This document shows, piece by piece, positions 17,515 through 25,666 of a stretch of DNA of 64,000 bases (the first letter of the stretch is position 1; each line of letters opens with the position of its first letter). This stretch comes from Vreelandella lutescens (lineage in GTDB: Bacteria; Pseudomonadota; Gammaproteobacteria; Pseudomonadales; Halomonadaceae), in contig NZ_BMHM01000006.1 in assembly GCF_014640815.1 (NCBI RefSeq), positions 62,001-126,000 on the forward strand, given 5' to 3'. The translations under genes and the position numbers were made by a program. The notes below the pieces were generated by a model. It was not told where the DNA came from, did not search any database, and worked only from the letters and a program-made list of their open reading frames with translations.

Positions 17515-19162
17515 TCAACACTCGTTAGAGCACAAGCTGTCGCTGTTAAAACAGACCTATCAACAAAATCTGCAGAAAGAACTTGCCTCTTTGTGCCAAG
17601 TTCTCAACGCCATGCAGCAGACCCTGCGAGCACAGCTCATGGCAGCAGGCGACAGTCCCGTTGCCGAGCAGCAGGCGTCTCGCGAGATGCTGACGGATGT
17701 TTATCGGCGATTGCATAAACTAGCCGGGTCAGCGGGCACCTTTGGGTTTGATGCAATTGGTAGCCAAGCACGTATCTTGGAAGGGGGCCTAAAGCGCTGG
17801 CTGGAAGAGAGCGACCAAGAGATAGACCTGCAGCTGGTTAACGTCGTGAGCAGTCAACTGCAGTCGATGCAGGTAGAGTTGATCCCTAGCTTGCAAAGTG
17901 CGCCTACGATTGAGACGCCTCAGGAAATGGATGGCTCCACCGTAACGATATGGTTGATTGAAGAGGACGCAAACCTCGGCAGGCATATCCGCGAGCAGTT
18001 AACAAACTTCAGCTATGACGTGCGCCTCTTCAATTCGGTGCCGGAGGCGTGTCAGCACATGGAAGACACGTCGCCCGATATCTTAATTGTGGATGCGATG
18101 GCTGGTGTGGGGCATCTTTCGCCTCTTCAAGCATTGTCGTGCCCTCTGCTGTTTATCAGCGACTGCGACACCTTTGATGCTCGTATGCGTGCCGCGCAAT
18201 TGAACGCTCATGGCTATTTTTTAAAGCCATTAAATATTCCACAGCTGGTGAATCGACTTGAGCAGCTGCTCCAAGAGCGGCAATCTCCTCCTGCGCGCAT
18301 TCTGGTGGTCGATGACGATCAGCAGCTGGCTGCCTACTATCAGCTGGTGCTGGAAGCGGCAGGGATGGAAGTACGCATTCTGGATAATCCGCGCCACATT
18401 ATTGACCAGCTGAGTTCGTTTAGGCCGGAATTGCTGTTGATGGACGTGCATATGCCTGATTACGACGGCCCCGATTTGGCCTCAGTGGTTAGGCAGTACG
18501 ACGAGTGGAGCAGCCTGCCCATTGTCTTCTTATCTGCCGAGATGGATTTAGGCAAACAGGTAGATGCCTTAAGTCACGGCGCAGACGACTTCCTTACCAA
18601 GCCCATTTTGGCCGCTCAGTTAGTGGCTTCGATACGCGTGCGAGTGGCGCGCTCACGCACGCTGTCGGCATTACTCAACAAAGACAGCTTAACGGGCCTG
18701 TTAAAGCACGCCAGCATCAAAAGTGCTGCGATTAACGAAATTAGCCGTGGCTACCGTCAACGTTACTCCGTCGTGGTCGCCATGGTAGATATTGATCACT
18801 TCAAATCGGTGAACGATACCTACGGTCATGCAACGGGCGATGTGGTTATCGCCTCTGTGGCGACCCTGTTGCGCCAGCGATTGCGGCAAACGGATATGAT
18901 TGGCCGCTATGGGGGCGAGGAGTTTTTAGTGGTCTTGCCTCACTGCAGCGCAGACGATGGCCGTAAGCGGCTAGAGGATATTCGAGAATACTTTTCTCGG
19001 CTACGCTTCAGCCAAGGAGACCAGGAGTTCGCCTGTACGCTCTCAGCGGGCATGGTGTGCAGCATCGATGTCGCTGAACACGACCATGACCGTCTATTAG
19101 TGTTGGCAGATGAGGCGCTTTATCGTGCTAAGCGCGGTGGCCGAAATCAAGTGTGCCAGTAA
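17501..19162 (+). CDS. Hpt-REC-REC-GGDEF diguanylate cyclase, phosphorelay output
   Basis: This is a 553-aa protein with four domains. The N-terminal Hpt domain carries His72 in LHKLAGSAGTFG. A diverged receiver (about 145-260, IEEDAN ... LIVDAMAG) comes next, then a canonical receiver (about 265-380, VVDDDQ ... LLMDVHMPDYDG), and a GGDEF domain with an intact active site GGEEF at 471-475. An RxxD inhibitory site (RQTD, 462-465) lies five residues before the active site, as in feedback-controlled cyclases. It should make cyclic-di-GMP when the relay is on. Having Hpt and receiver in one polypeptide lets it complete a His-Asp-His-Asp relay from the upstream hybrid kinase. The start is GTG with GGAG upstream, inside the end of the receiver gene. 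Confidence 0.9.
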   Translation: MVNRDQHSLEHKLSLLKQTYQQNLQKELASLCQVLNAMQQTLRAQLMAAGDSPVAEQQASREMLTDVYRRLHKLAGSAGTFGFDAIGSQARILEGGLKRWLEESDQEIDLQLVNVVSSQLQSMQVELIPSLQSAPTIETPQEMDGSTVTIWLIEEDANLGRHIREQLTNFSYDVRLFNSVPEACQHMEDTSPDILIVDAMAGVGHLSPLQALSCPLLFISDCDTFDARMRAAQLNAHGYFLKPLNIPQLVNRLEQLLQERQSPPARILVVDDDQQLAAYYQLVLEAAGMEVRILDNPRHIIDQLSSFRPELLLMDVHMPDYDGPDLASVVRQYDEWSSLPIVFLSAEMDLGKQVDALSHGADDFLTKPILAAQLVASIRVRVARSRTLSALLNKDSLTGLLKHASIKSAAINEISRGYRQRYSVVVAMVDIDHFKSVNDTYGHATGDVVIASVATLLRQRLRQTDMIGRYGGEEFLVVLPHCSADDGRKRLEDIREYFSRLRFSQGDQEFACTLSAGMVCSIDVAEHDHDRLLVLADEALYRAKRGGRNQVCQ

Positions 19163-19258
19163 TTCCGCCTTGCTATGGCCGCTGAATGATTCTTTATGAG
19201 GCAATGTAGGTGAAAATGCTCAGTGCTGGTGCGCTTTTGGAGGTATGACCGGTGAATT

Positions 19259-19300
19259 CAATGCTTTCTTATTGTTGTTTTCCTCTAAAGCATTGTTTTT
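19259..19300 (+). terminator. Candidate terminator of the phosphorelay operon
   Basis: A 9-bp perfect inverted repeat (19259-19267 with 19287-19295) encloses a 19-base loop and is followed by TTTTT. The loop is long, so it is weaker than the other terminators in the window. Confidence 0.5.
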
Positions 19301-19318
19301 AATTTAAAAAATTATTTG

Positions 19319-19334
19319 TGGCACGCTGATCGCA
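19319..19334 (+). promoter_or_regulatory. Sigma54-type -24/-12 element in intergenic region
   Basis: TGGCACGCTGATCGCA has a full TGGCACG -24 box, with GG at 19320-19321 and GC at 19332-19333 at the required ten-base gap. The -12 box is TCGCA instead of TTGCA. An AT-rich tract lies directly upstream. Transcription would begin near 19345. Confidence 0.55.
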
Positions 19335-19354
19335 ATATAAAAGGTAAGAAGCAA

Positions 19355-19450
19355 ATGAATAGAGTCATTCGCGTCATGATGGATTCGACAGCTAATGCTC
19401 TCCCTTCTTTGCTATGTCGCCGCGGCGCTGCCCGTCGACACACCGAGTGA
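19355..19450 (+). CDS. Possible 31-aa small ORF inside the candidate RNA
   Basis: A reading frame ATG to TGA of 31 codons starts about ten bases after the predicted transcription start. It has a weak AAGAAG site upstream and an Arg-rich C-terminal part (CRRGAARRHTE). No family is recognised. It may be a leader or regulatory peptide, or chance. Confidence 0.25.
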   Translation: MNRVIRVMMDSTANALPSLLCRRGAARRHTE

Positions 19451-19468
19451 GCTGGCGTGCTCCACCTG

Positions 19469-19492
19469 GGTCCCCTTCGGGGGACTTTTTTT
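19469..19492 (+). terminator. Strong intrinsic terminator of the candidate small RNA
   Basis: GTCCCC-TTCG-GGGGAC (19470-19485) followed by seven T. It has the stable UUCG tetraloop typical of factor-independent terminators. Confidence 0.88.
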
Positions 19493-19604
19493 ATGCCTGT
19501 TAGTTACCTGACGGTGGATTGATTCAGACAGCAGGCAGCCTCGAAGAGCTGGTTAACAAAAGCTATCAGGAAAACAAAACTTATAATAAAATTTCACAGG
19601 AAAT

Positions 19605-19633
19605 TTGGAAACAGTGTTCGTATACTATATATT
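19605..19633 (+). promoter_or_regulatory. Probable sigma70 promoter of the OmpW-like gene
   Basis: A -35 TTGGAA (19605-19610) and a -10 TATATT (19628-19633) are separated by 17 bp. The leader of about 50 bases contains a 6-bp hairpin GCTGGT/ACCAGC at 19644-19659. Confidence 0.55.
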
Positions 19634-19694
19634 GTATAGGTAAGCTGGTGTTGACCAGCACCAATCCCAAGCAAGACGCAAGAGGATGACCCTG

Positions 19695-20303
19695 ATGAGC
19701 AAAATGAAATTGATCACCGCCGCCATTGTTTCCGCCAGCGCTGTTATGGCTAGCCAAGCGGTCATGGCCTATGAAGCAGGCGATGTCTTTGTTCGCGGTG
19801 GTGTTGCCCAAACGGATACGGGCTCAGGTAATGGCGACGTTGGTGGTGCAGACCTCAACGTACAAAGCGCACGCGGTTTTACGTTCGGTGCGGGTTACCT
19901 GTTCAGCGACCAATTTGGCGTTGAACTCAACAGCTCTGAAAAATTCGAGCACGATTTAAATACGACTCCTGGTGGTAGCGCAGGCAGCGTTGATCGTTTG
20001 CCGGTCAATCTGCTGGTGAACTACTACCCGATGGGCGGGCTGGATTCTAAAGTGCAGCCTTACGTTGGCCTAGGCTTGAATTACACTCGCTTCTCTGGCG
20101 AACCAACAGGCCTGAGCATCGATGAGAGCTACGGTGTGATTGGCCAGGCAGGCGTTGATTTGGCAGTCACCAACAACATCATGCTGAACGGCTATGTTAG
20201 CTATGCCGACGTCAATGCAGATATTAACTCTGGCGGCGCAACCATTGGCGAAGTCGACATTGAGCCTGTCACGATTGGCGGCGGTATCACTTACCGTTTC
20301 TAA
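19695..20303 (+). CDS. OmpW-family outer membrane beta-barrel protein
   Basis: This is a 202-aa outer membrane protein of the OmpW family, an eight-stranded barrel with a narrow hydrophobic channel. It has a signal peptide (about residues 1-26, MASQAVMAYEAGD, cleavage after MA), the VFVRGGVAQ start of the first strand, the YYPMGG and PYVGLGLNYTRF segments typical of OmpW, and a C-terminal Phe (YRF) needed for barrel assembly. I prefer the ATG at 19695, with AGGA eight bases upstream, over an ATG at 19686 that sits too close to AGAGG. It has its own promoter and terminator. OmpW proteins are often induced by osmotic or redox stress; no regulator site was identified with confidence here. Confidence 0.9.
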   Translation: MSKMKLITAAIVSASAVMASQAVMAYEAGDVFVRGGVAQTDTGSGNGDVGGADLNVQSARGFTFGAGYLFSDQFGVELNSSEKFEHDLNTTPGGSAGSVDRLPVNLLVNYYPMGGLDSKVQPYVGLGLNYTRFSGEPTGLSIDESYGVIGQAGVDLAVTNNIMLNGYVSYADVNADINSGGATIGEVDIEPVTIGGGITYRF

Positions 20304-20320
20304 TATCGGCTTGATAAATA

Positions 20321-20357
20321 AACGCCCGGCTACGAACGCGTAGCCGGGCGTTTTTAT
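20321..20357 (+). terminator. Intrinsic terminator after OmpW gene
   Basis: A 14-bp perfect GC-rich stem (20321-20334 with 20339-20352) with an AACG loop and five T. It separates OmpW from the convergent peptidase gene. Confidence 0.9.
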
Positions 20358-20367
20358 ATGCAATACC

Positions 20368-21666
20368 CTACTGCGTCAGGTTATCCGCACCGTTTTCGGT
20401 GACCAAAATATTGTCTTCAATGCGAATGCCGCCGCACACGGCTAGTGTATCGACCAACCCCCAATTAATCGGCAGCGCTTTGTTGCGAAGCGGTGCTAGC
20501 AACATGGGAATAAAGTAGAGCCCTGGTTCAATAGTAACGACCATGCCGGGGCGCAGCGTGCGGGTGAGCCGCAGGGCAGGGTGAGTCTTAGGCGCTGGAG
20601 AGGGCGTGCCGTCTGGGTGCATTAAGCCCGCCACGTCGTGCACTTGAATGCCTAGAGAGTGCCCCAGCCCATGTGGGCAGAAAGCCCGCGTGATTCCCTC
20701 TTCAACAGCGCTTTCAGCGCTGCCTTCATAAATTCCATGAGCCACTAGAATATCGGCTAAGCTGCGGTGCATCTGTTCATGCAGTGAGAGGAACTCGACG
20801 CCAGGGCCTATATGCGCGATGAGCGCATCTTTTAGGCCGTGCATGGCGGTAATTAAGTCGCCAAATTCGCCAGGGGCATCTGGGCCTGCATAGGTGCGGG
20901 TGATATCGGCACAGTAGCCGCGAAAGCGTCTGCCCGCATCTACCAGTAGGCTGTAACGCTGCTTGGGGGCTGACAGATCATAACGCTGGTAGTGTAAAAC
21001 GCCTGCGTGCTGGTTGAGCCCGATGATATTTTGATAGGGCACTTCCGACTCACGCTGACGGCTGGCTCCTAAATAGGCTAACTGAATATCCAGTTCGGCA
21101 GCCGCGCCGATAAAAGCTGCATTGGCCGCTTGGTGCCCTGCTACGGCCAAGCGATTGGCTTCCCGTAGGCAGGTGATTTCATAAGCGGATTTTACCATCC
21201 GCAGTTCGTCTAGCTCGCGCACTAGCGCGTCAGGATGCAATGTGGCGGCTTTCGCCAGTTGCTCAGCGCTCTCCAGCCCTATTACATCGCCAATAATGGC
21301 GGCCCGACCCGACAGGGGCGGGGTGATCTTGTCGCTGCACAGGTGGACATCAAACTCAGCTACCCAGGGCTCTTCCGGTAGCTGAGTGGGCAGGTGCCAA
21401 AAGTCTGCGGGGGCATACAGGTAAAGCTGAGGGCGTTGATTGGGTTGAATCACCAGCCAGCTATGTTGAACGTCTGCCATCCCCACCCAGTGGATAAAGT
21501 GACCATAAGACTGAAAGCTCGTGGCGTGGTCATCCGCGAAATGGTTGCGTGCATGACCGCTGTAAATGGCCAGGCTGTCCAACTGGTGGGCAGCCAGGCA
21601 CTCTTGGTAAGCAAGGTTCAGCGCCGCGATATGCTCGCGCTGCTGTTGGTAAAGCGTTGCTGACAT
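20368..21666 (-). CDS. pepQ: Xaa-Pro dipeptidase (M24 metallopeptidase), PepQ-like
   Basis: This is a 432-aa cytoplasmic metallopeptidase of the M24 'pita-bread' family that releases the N-terminal residue ahead of proline. The five metal ligands are visible: Asp in LLVDAGRRF, Asp in CADITRTY, His in HGLGHSLGIQVHD, Glu in TIEPGLYF and Glu in GGIRIEDN. The length equals E. coli PepQ (443 aa) within normal range. The ATG at 21666 is clear. It is the last gene of a minus-strand run after a LysR gene and a dipeptide ABC transporter, which suggests that the imported peptides are X-Pro dipeptides or that the enzyme processes them. PepQ enzymes can also hydrolyse organophosphates as a side activity. 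Confidence 0.92.
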   Translation of the reverse strand: MSATLYQQQREHIAALNLAYQECLAAHQLDSLAIYSGHARNHFADDHATSFQSYGHFIHWVGMADVQHSWLVIQPNQRPQLYLYAPADFWHLPTQLPEEPWVAEFDVHLCSDKITPPLSGRAAIIGDVIGLESAEQLAKAATLHPDALVRELDELRMVKSAYEITCLREANRLAVAGHQAANAAFIGAAAELDIQLAYLGASRQRESEVPYQNIIGLNQHAGVLHYQRYDLSAPKQRYSLLVDAGRRFRGYCADITRTYAGPDAPGEFGDLITAMHGLKDALIAHIGPGVEFLSLHEQMHRSLADILVAHGIYEGSAESAVEEGITRAFCPHGLGHSLGIQVHDVAGLMHPDGTPSPAPKTHPALRLTRTLRPGMVVTIEPGLYFIPMLLAPLRNKALPINWGLVDTLAVCGGIRIEDNILVTENGADNLTQ

Positions 21667-21678
21667 GTAAGGGTCCTT

Positions 21679-22590
21679 TCAAAGTCGGGGCGGTGTAAGC
21701 TCGCTCCACAGGCTGTCTAACTCGGCATGGTGCTGGCTTTGGTGGCGATAGAGCCGCAGTTCCATCGGCACATCCCAGCGGCTGTCGCCAGCCCTCACCA
21801 GCGTGCCGTTGGTTAATTCAGCGGCCACATTGCGTTCGGGCAGCCAGCTCATGCCGTAGCCCAGCATTACCAGCTCTTTAATGCCCGCCGCGTAGAGGTT
21901 CTCACTTTGGGCTGTGAGGTACGTGCTTTGCGGTAAACGTGCTAGGTGCGCTTTCACGGCTGAGCCTAAAAGCCCTCGCTTGGGGTAGGCCAGCCACGGC
22001 GTTGGCTGCTGGCGTGCCCCTGGCAACAATGCGCAGGGGCTACCATCCGCTGTTAGCCCCGTAACGGGAATTAATCGCTCATGGCCAATCACTCGGTACG
22101 TGCAGGCGCTGGTATCAATATCCAGATCACAGCGACCAATCGGCCAGTAGCAAATGGCTAAATCGCACTCTGCCCGGGCCAGTGCCTGAAAATAGTCGTT
22201 GGCCACCCAGCCTGTAGCGCGCAGGTAGGGCTGTACGCGTGCTTGCCAGCCAGTGCTGGCAAGCCATTCAGGCAAAAAGTGCGCCAGCAAACTCTGTGGA
22301 GCTGCCACCATAATGCGGCGCTGCTGCCCGGCGCTGATTTCACGAACGCGATCACGCGTTAAGCGAACCCGGTCGGTGACTTGTTCGCAAAGCGTTAAAA
22401 ACTCCTCCCCCGCAGGCGTTAACGACAGCGGTAGCGTTTGCCGATTAATCAACGTAACCCCCATCTCTTCCTCTAACAACTTAATGCGCCGGGAAAAAGT
22501 AGGCTGAGTCACATGCTGTTCATCAGCAGCACGGGAGAAGTGTCGCGTTCTGGCCAGGGCAATAAAGTCTTCTAGCCAGCGAATTTCCAT
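21679..22590 (-). CDS. LysR-type regulator, HypT-like
   Basis: This is a 303-aa LysR-family transcription factor: an N-terminal winged helix-turn-helix (residues 1-60, FSRAADEQHVTQPTFSRRI) and a C-terminal ligand-binding fold. The N-terminal pattern (WLxDFxxLxxxxxFSxAA, QPxFSRRI, NRQxxPLxL) resembles E. coli HypT/YjiE, the hypochlorite-responsive regulator, better than the metabolic LysR types. It sits between the dipeptide transporter genes and pepQ on the same strand, 12 bases from pepQ, so it probably controls this cluster or is co-expressed with it. Whether it senses an oxidant or a peptide is unknown. Confidence 0.85.
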   Translation of the reverse strand: MEIRWLEDFIALARTRHFSRAADEQHVTQPTFSRRIKLLEEEMGVTLINRQTLPLSLTPAGEEFLTLCEQVTDRVRLTRDRVREISAGQQRRIMVAAPQSLLAHFLPEWLASTGWQARVQPYLRATGWVANDYFQALARAECDLAICYWPIGRCDLDIDTSACTYRVIGHERLIPVTGLTADGSPCALLPGARQQPTPWLAYPKRGLLGSAVKAHLARLPQSTYLTAQSENLYAAGIKELVMLGYGMSWLPERNVAAELTNGTLVRAGDSRWDVPMELRLYRHQSQHHAELDSLWSELTPPRL

Positions 22591-22639
22591 GCCTTACCTC
22601 GCAAAGCGCTCACACGTGTGGCGGTTGAGTGGGCCGCGC

Positions 22640-23701
22640 TCATAGGCGACCTTCCTCAACAGCGTGACACGCAACGCGGGTACCGTCATCCTGGGTTTTA
22701 AGCGCCGGGATCTCCTGTTTACAACGGGCATTCGCATAGGGGCAACGGCCATGAAATACGCAGCCGCTGGGCAGGTTCACGGGTGTTGGCACCTCACCTG
22801 TCAGGCGAATATGCTGAGGACGGTCATCTTCCAAGCGAGGAATGGCCGACAGCAGCGCCTGGGTATAGGGGTGGCGGGGTTTGGCAAACAGCGTTGCCGT
22901 CGTGGCGACCTCACATACCGTGCCCAGATACATGACCGCCACGCGGGTACCAAAGTGCTCTACCACCGCTAAATCGTGGGTGATAAACAAGTAGGTGAGG
23001 TTACGATCCCGCTGAGCGTCCATCAGCAGGTTGAGCACCTGGGCCTGAATCGATACGTCCAGTGCTGAGATGGGCTCATCTGCCACGATAAATTCAGGGT
23101 CTACTGCGAGCGCGCGTGCAATCGCAATCCGCTGGCGCTGGCCGCCAGAGAACTCGTGACCAAAGCGTTTGCCCCAGTCTGGGTCGATGCCCACCGAGCG
23201 CATCACTTCCTCTACTTTGTCGAGGATCTGCTGGCGGCTCCAGTCCGGGTGGTGCAAGCGCAGCGGCTCTTCCAGGGTTTGCTGAATCGTCATGCGCGGG
23301 TTAAGCGACGCATAGGGGTTCTGAAAAATCATCTGCATGCGCTTGCGGTAGGGCAGCAGCTGCTTCGAGCTGAGGTTATCGATACGCTGGCCGTCGTAAC
23401 GAATCTCACCTTCAGAGGGGGAGATCAGACCCATGACCGTGCGTGCGACGGTGGACTTGCCGCAGCCAGACTCACCCACTACGCAGAGTGCTTCGCCGCG
23501 TTTGATATCCAGGTTCACGCCATTAATCGCGTGCACATACTCTTGATGGCGAACCAGCTTGCCGCCTTTGAAGCGCAGCTGTTCTAAAAAATCACCGGAC
23601 AGCGAGAAGCGTTTTTTCAGGCCACGAATCTGTAACAGCGATTCGTTGCTCTCCTCATTTTGCGTCGGGGTAACGGCGATGGTTTCAGCCTGAGCGTTCA
23701 T
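22640..23701 (-). CDS. Dipeptide ABC transporter ATP-binding protein DppF-like
   Basis: This is a 353-aa ABC ATPase of the oligopeptide/dipeptide family: Walker A GESGCGKST (near residue 79), Q-loop IFQNPYASLNPR, signature FSGGQRQRIAIA, Walker B FIVADEPISALD and H-loop THD. The C-terminal extension has cysteines (SGCVFHGRCPYANARC) that bind an iron-sulfur cluster in several Dpp/Opp ATPases. The start ATG overlaps the preceding DppD-like stop (ATGA). It pairs with that ATPase to drive the DppB/DppC permease. Confidence 0.93.
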   Translation of the reverse strand: MNAQAETIAVTPTQNEESNESLLQIRGLKKRFSLSGDFLEQLRFKGGKLVRHQEYVHAINGVNLDIKRGEALCVVGESGCGKSTVARTVMGLISPSEGEIRYDGQRIDNLSSKQLLPYRKRMQMIFQNPYASLNPRMTIQQTLEEPLRLHHPDWSRQQILDKVEEVMRSVGIDPDWGKRFGHEFSGGQRQRIAIARALAVDPEFIVADEPISALDVSIQAQVLNLLMDAQRDRNLTYLFITHDLAVVEHFGTRVAVMYLGTVCEVATTATLFAKPRHPYTQALLSAIPRLEDDRPQHIRLTGEVPTPVNLPSGCVFHGRCPYANARCKQEIPALKTQDDGTRVACHAVEEGRL

Positions 23702-24714
23702 AGGCTCTCCTCCTTCAAGCGGCGGTCCTCAAGCATTTCCGCCACCATATGGCAGGCAACGCGGCAGTTACCGGAGTCAACAAAGTCGGGTACTTGTTGG
23801 GTACACGCAGGGCGGGGCTGGCCGTCGGCACGGTTGATAAAGTCGCAGCGTGGATGAAACGCGCAGCCGCTGGGCAGGTTAGAGAGCGACGGCATGCTGC
23901 CCCGGATCTGGTTGAGCTTTTCGCCCGGCGTTGCCATTTGCGGCAGCGCGTTAATTAAGCCCTGGGTGTAGGGGTGCTGGGGGTCATTGATGATTTCCCG
24001 CGTAGGGCCTTGCTCAATGACGCGTCCGGCGTACATGACCAGCATGCGCTGCGTCACTTGGCTGACCACACCCAGGTCATGGGTGATCAGAATCAAGCCT
24101 ACGTTGTGCTGCTCACACAGCTCCAACAACAGCGCCATGATTTCAGCCTGAATCGTCACGTCCAGTGCCGTGGTGGGCTCGTCGGCGATAATAATGTCCG
24201 GGTCGAGCAGTAGGGCAATGGCGATGATAATACGCTGGCGCATACCGCCAGATAGCTCGTGGGGGTACTGATCCAAGCGCTTTTCGGGCGATGGGATCTG
24301 CACCTGGCGCAGCTTATCCAAAGCGATGCCGCGCGCTTCTTTGGTAGAGATACGACGGTGTGCCTTTAAGCACTCCACCATCTGTTCTCCGATGGAGAGC
24401 ACTGGGTTCAGGGTCATCATCGGATCTTGAAAGATCATCGATATGCGGTTGCCACGCACTTTGCGCAGGCCCCGCTCTGACATGGTGTTGAGTGTTTTAC
24501 CTTCAAATTTAATGCTGCCCCCAGCAATAAAGCCGGGCTTGGCGATTAAGTTCAAAAGCGAGAAGGCGGCGACAGATTTACCCGCGCCAGACTCGCCCAC
24601 AATGCCCAAACGCTCCCCGCGTTCCAGGGTGAAGTTAACATCGCGCAGGGCGCGCACTTCGCCTTGACGTAAAGCAAAGCGGACATCGAGTTGAGAGACT
24701 TCAAGAAGTGCCAT
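23698..24714 (-). CDS. Dipeptide ABC transporter ATP-binding protein DppD-like
   Basis: This is a 338-aa ABC ATPase: Walker [10 protein letters not shown] near residue 39, Q-loop [11 protein letters not shown], signature [12 protein letters not shown], Walker [14 protein letters not shown]. The C-terminal cysteine motif ([23 protein letters not shown]) is typical of the peptide/nickel ATPases. It has a GAGG ribosome site, starts seven bases after the DppC-like stop, and overlaps the DppF-like gene by four bases. Confidence 0.93.
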   Translation of the reverse strand: MALLEVSQLDVRFALRQGEVRALRDVNFTLERGERLGIVGESGAGKSVAAFSLLNLIAKPGFIAGGSIKFEGKTLNTMSERGLRKVRGNRISMIFQDPMMTLNPVLSIGEQMVECLKAHRRISTKEARGIALDKLRQVQIPSPEKRLDQYPHELSGGMRQRIIIAIALLLDPDIIIADEPTTALDVTIQAEIMALLLELCEQHNVGLILITHDLGVVSQVTQRMLVMYAGRVIEQGPTREIINDPQHPYTQGLINALPQMATPGEKLNQIRGSMPSLSNLPSGCAFHPRCDFINRADGQPRPACTQQVPDFVDSGNCRVACHMVAEMLEDRRLKEESL

Positions 24715-24721
24715 GGTGTCC

Positions 24722-25666
24722 TCAGCCTTTATAGAGTCGTGGGTTCATGACATCGCGCAGCCAGTCGCCCAGAAGATTGATTGACAGCACCAGCACTATC
24801 AGCACCGCACCAGGGATCAGCGTGATCCACCAAGAGCCTGACTGAATATAGTCAAAGCCTGCTTTAATCAGCGAGCCCAACGAGGGATGCGTTTCTGGCA
24901 TGCCCAAGCCCAGAAATGACAGCGCCGCTTCAGAAATGATGGCGTTGGCAATCTGCACCGTGGAGATAACAAAGATTGGCGAAAGCGTGTTCGGCAGCAC
25001 GTGGCGGAACATAATGCGCCGGCTGCGCAGCCCCATAACGCGGGCGGCATCCACGTACTCTTTGTTTTTCTCGGCCAGAACAGACGCACGCACTGTGCGG
25101 GCATACTGGGGCCACTCGGCGAGGCCGATAATTAAAATCAGCATCAGCACCGCGTACTGGCTGTAAAACGCGCTGCCCATGGTGGCTTTTACTACCGCGC
25201 CGACCACAATCGCCACCATCAAGGTGGAAAACGACAGCTGGATATCCGCTAAGCGCATGAGAAAGGCGTCAACGCGGCCGCCCAGGTAGCCTGCCATCAG
25301 GCCGAAGGTAACGCCGAGTAACGCTTGCAGCGCGACGGCGCCAAAGCCAATCAGCAGCGATACCCGCGTGCCGTAGAGAATAATCGACAGCAAGTCGCGC
25401 CCTTGAGCATCGGTGCCGAGGGTGTACATCTCATCGGCACCCGCAATCCAGAACGGCGGTAGTTCCGAGGCTAGAATGTCGATTTGGCGGAGATCGTAAG
25501 GGTCGGTAGGCGCTAATAAGGGCGCTGAGAAGGCAGCGATAACCAAACAAATAAAGACCGCAAGGCACAGCTGAGCGGTGCGGTCACGTTTGAAGCTGTA
25601 CCACAAAAAGGAGTCGCGCAGGCGCTCCCAGCGGCTGGGTGCTTTAGCAGGTGTGGACGTTGTCAT
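24722..25666 (-). CDS. Dipeptide ABC transporter permease DppC-like
   Basis: This is a 314-aa inner-membrane permease with six predicted helices, an N-terminal cytoplasmic segment (KAPSRWERLRDSF), the OppC_N region, and the EAA coupling loop (AARVMGLRSRRIMFRHVLPN). It forms a heterodimer with the DppB-like permease encoded just before it, whose stop overlaps this ATG (ATGA). Confidence 0.93.
   Translation of the reverse strand: MTTSTPAKAPSRWERLRDSFLWYSFKRDRTAQLCLAVFICLVIAAFSAPLLAPTDPYDLRQIDILASELPPFWIAGADEMYTLGTDAQGRDLLSIILYGTRVSLLIGFGAVALQALLGVTFGLMAGYLGGRVDAFLMRLADIQLSFSTLMVAIVVGAVVKATMGSAFYSQYAVLMLILIIGLAEWPQYARTVRASVLAEKNKEYVDAARVMGLRSRRIMFRHVLPNTLSPIFVISTVQIANAIISEAALSFLGLGMPETHPSLGSLIKAGFDYIQSGSWWITLIPGAVLIVLVLSINLLGDWLRDVMNPRLYKG

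Larger units (their letters stand above)
19345..19492 (+). ncRNA. Candidate sigma54-dependent small RNA, about 148 nt
   Basis: The gap between the GGDEF gene and the OmpW gene contains a -24/-12 element followed about 150 bases later by a strong intrinsic terminator, with no established gene between. The implied transcript runs from about 19345 to 19492. It includes a GC-rich foldable segment around 19420-19445 (CGCCGCGGCG) and a short reading frame at 19355-19450. It does not show the repeated AAYAAYAA motifs of CrcZ-type RNAs or the repeated GGA motifs of RsmY/Z. I cannot match it to a known RNA family, and it is a prediction from signals only. Confidence 0.45.

Noticed and set aside
19345..19492. 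CrcZ-like or RsmY/Z-like RNA
   Set aside because: No repeated AAYAAYAA motifs and only one GGA, so neither family fits; kept only as an unnamed candidate.
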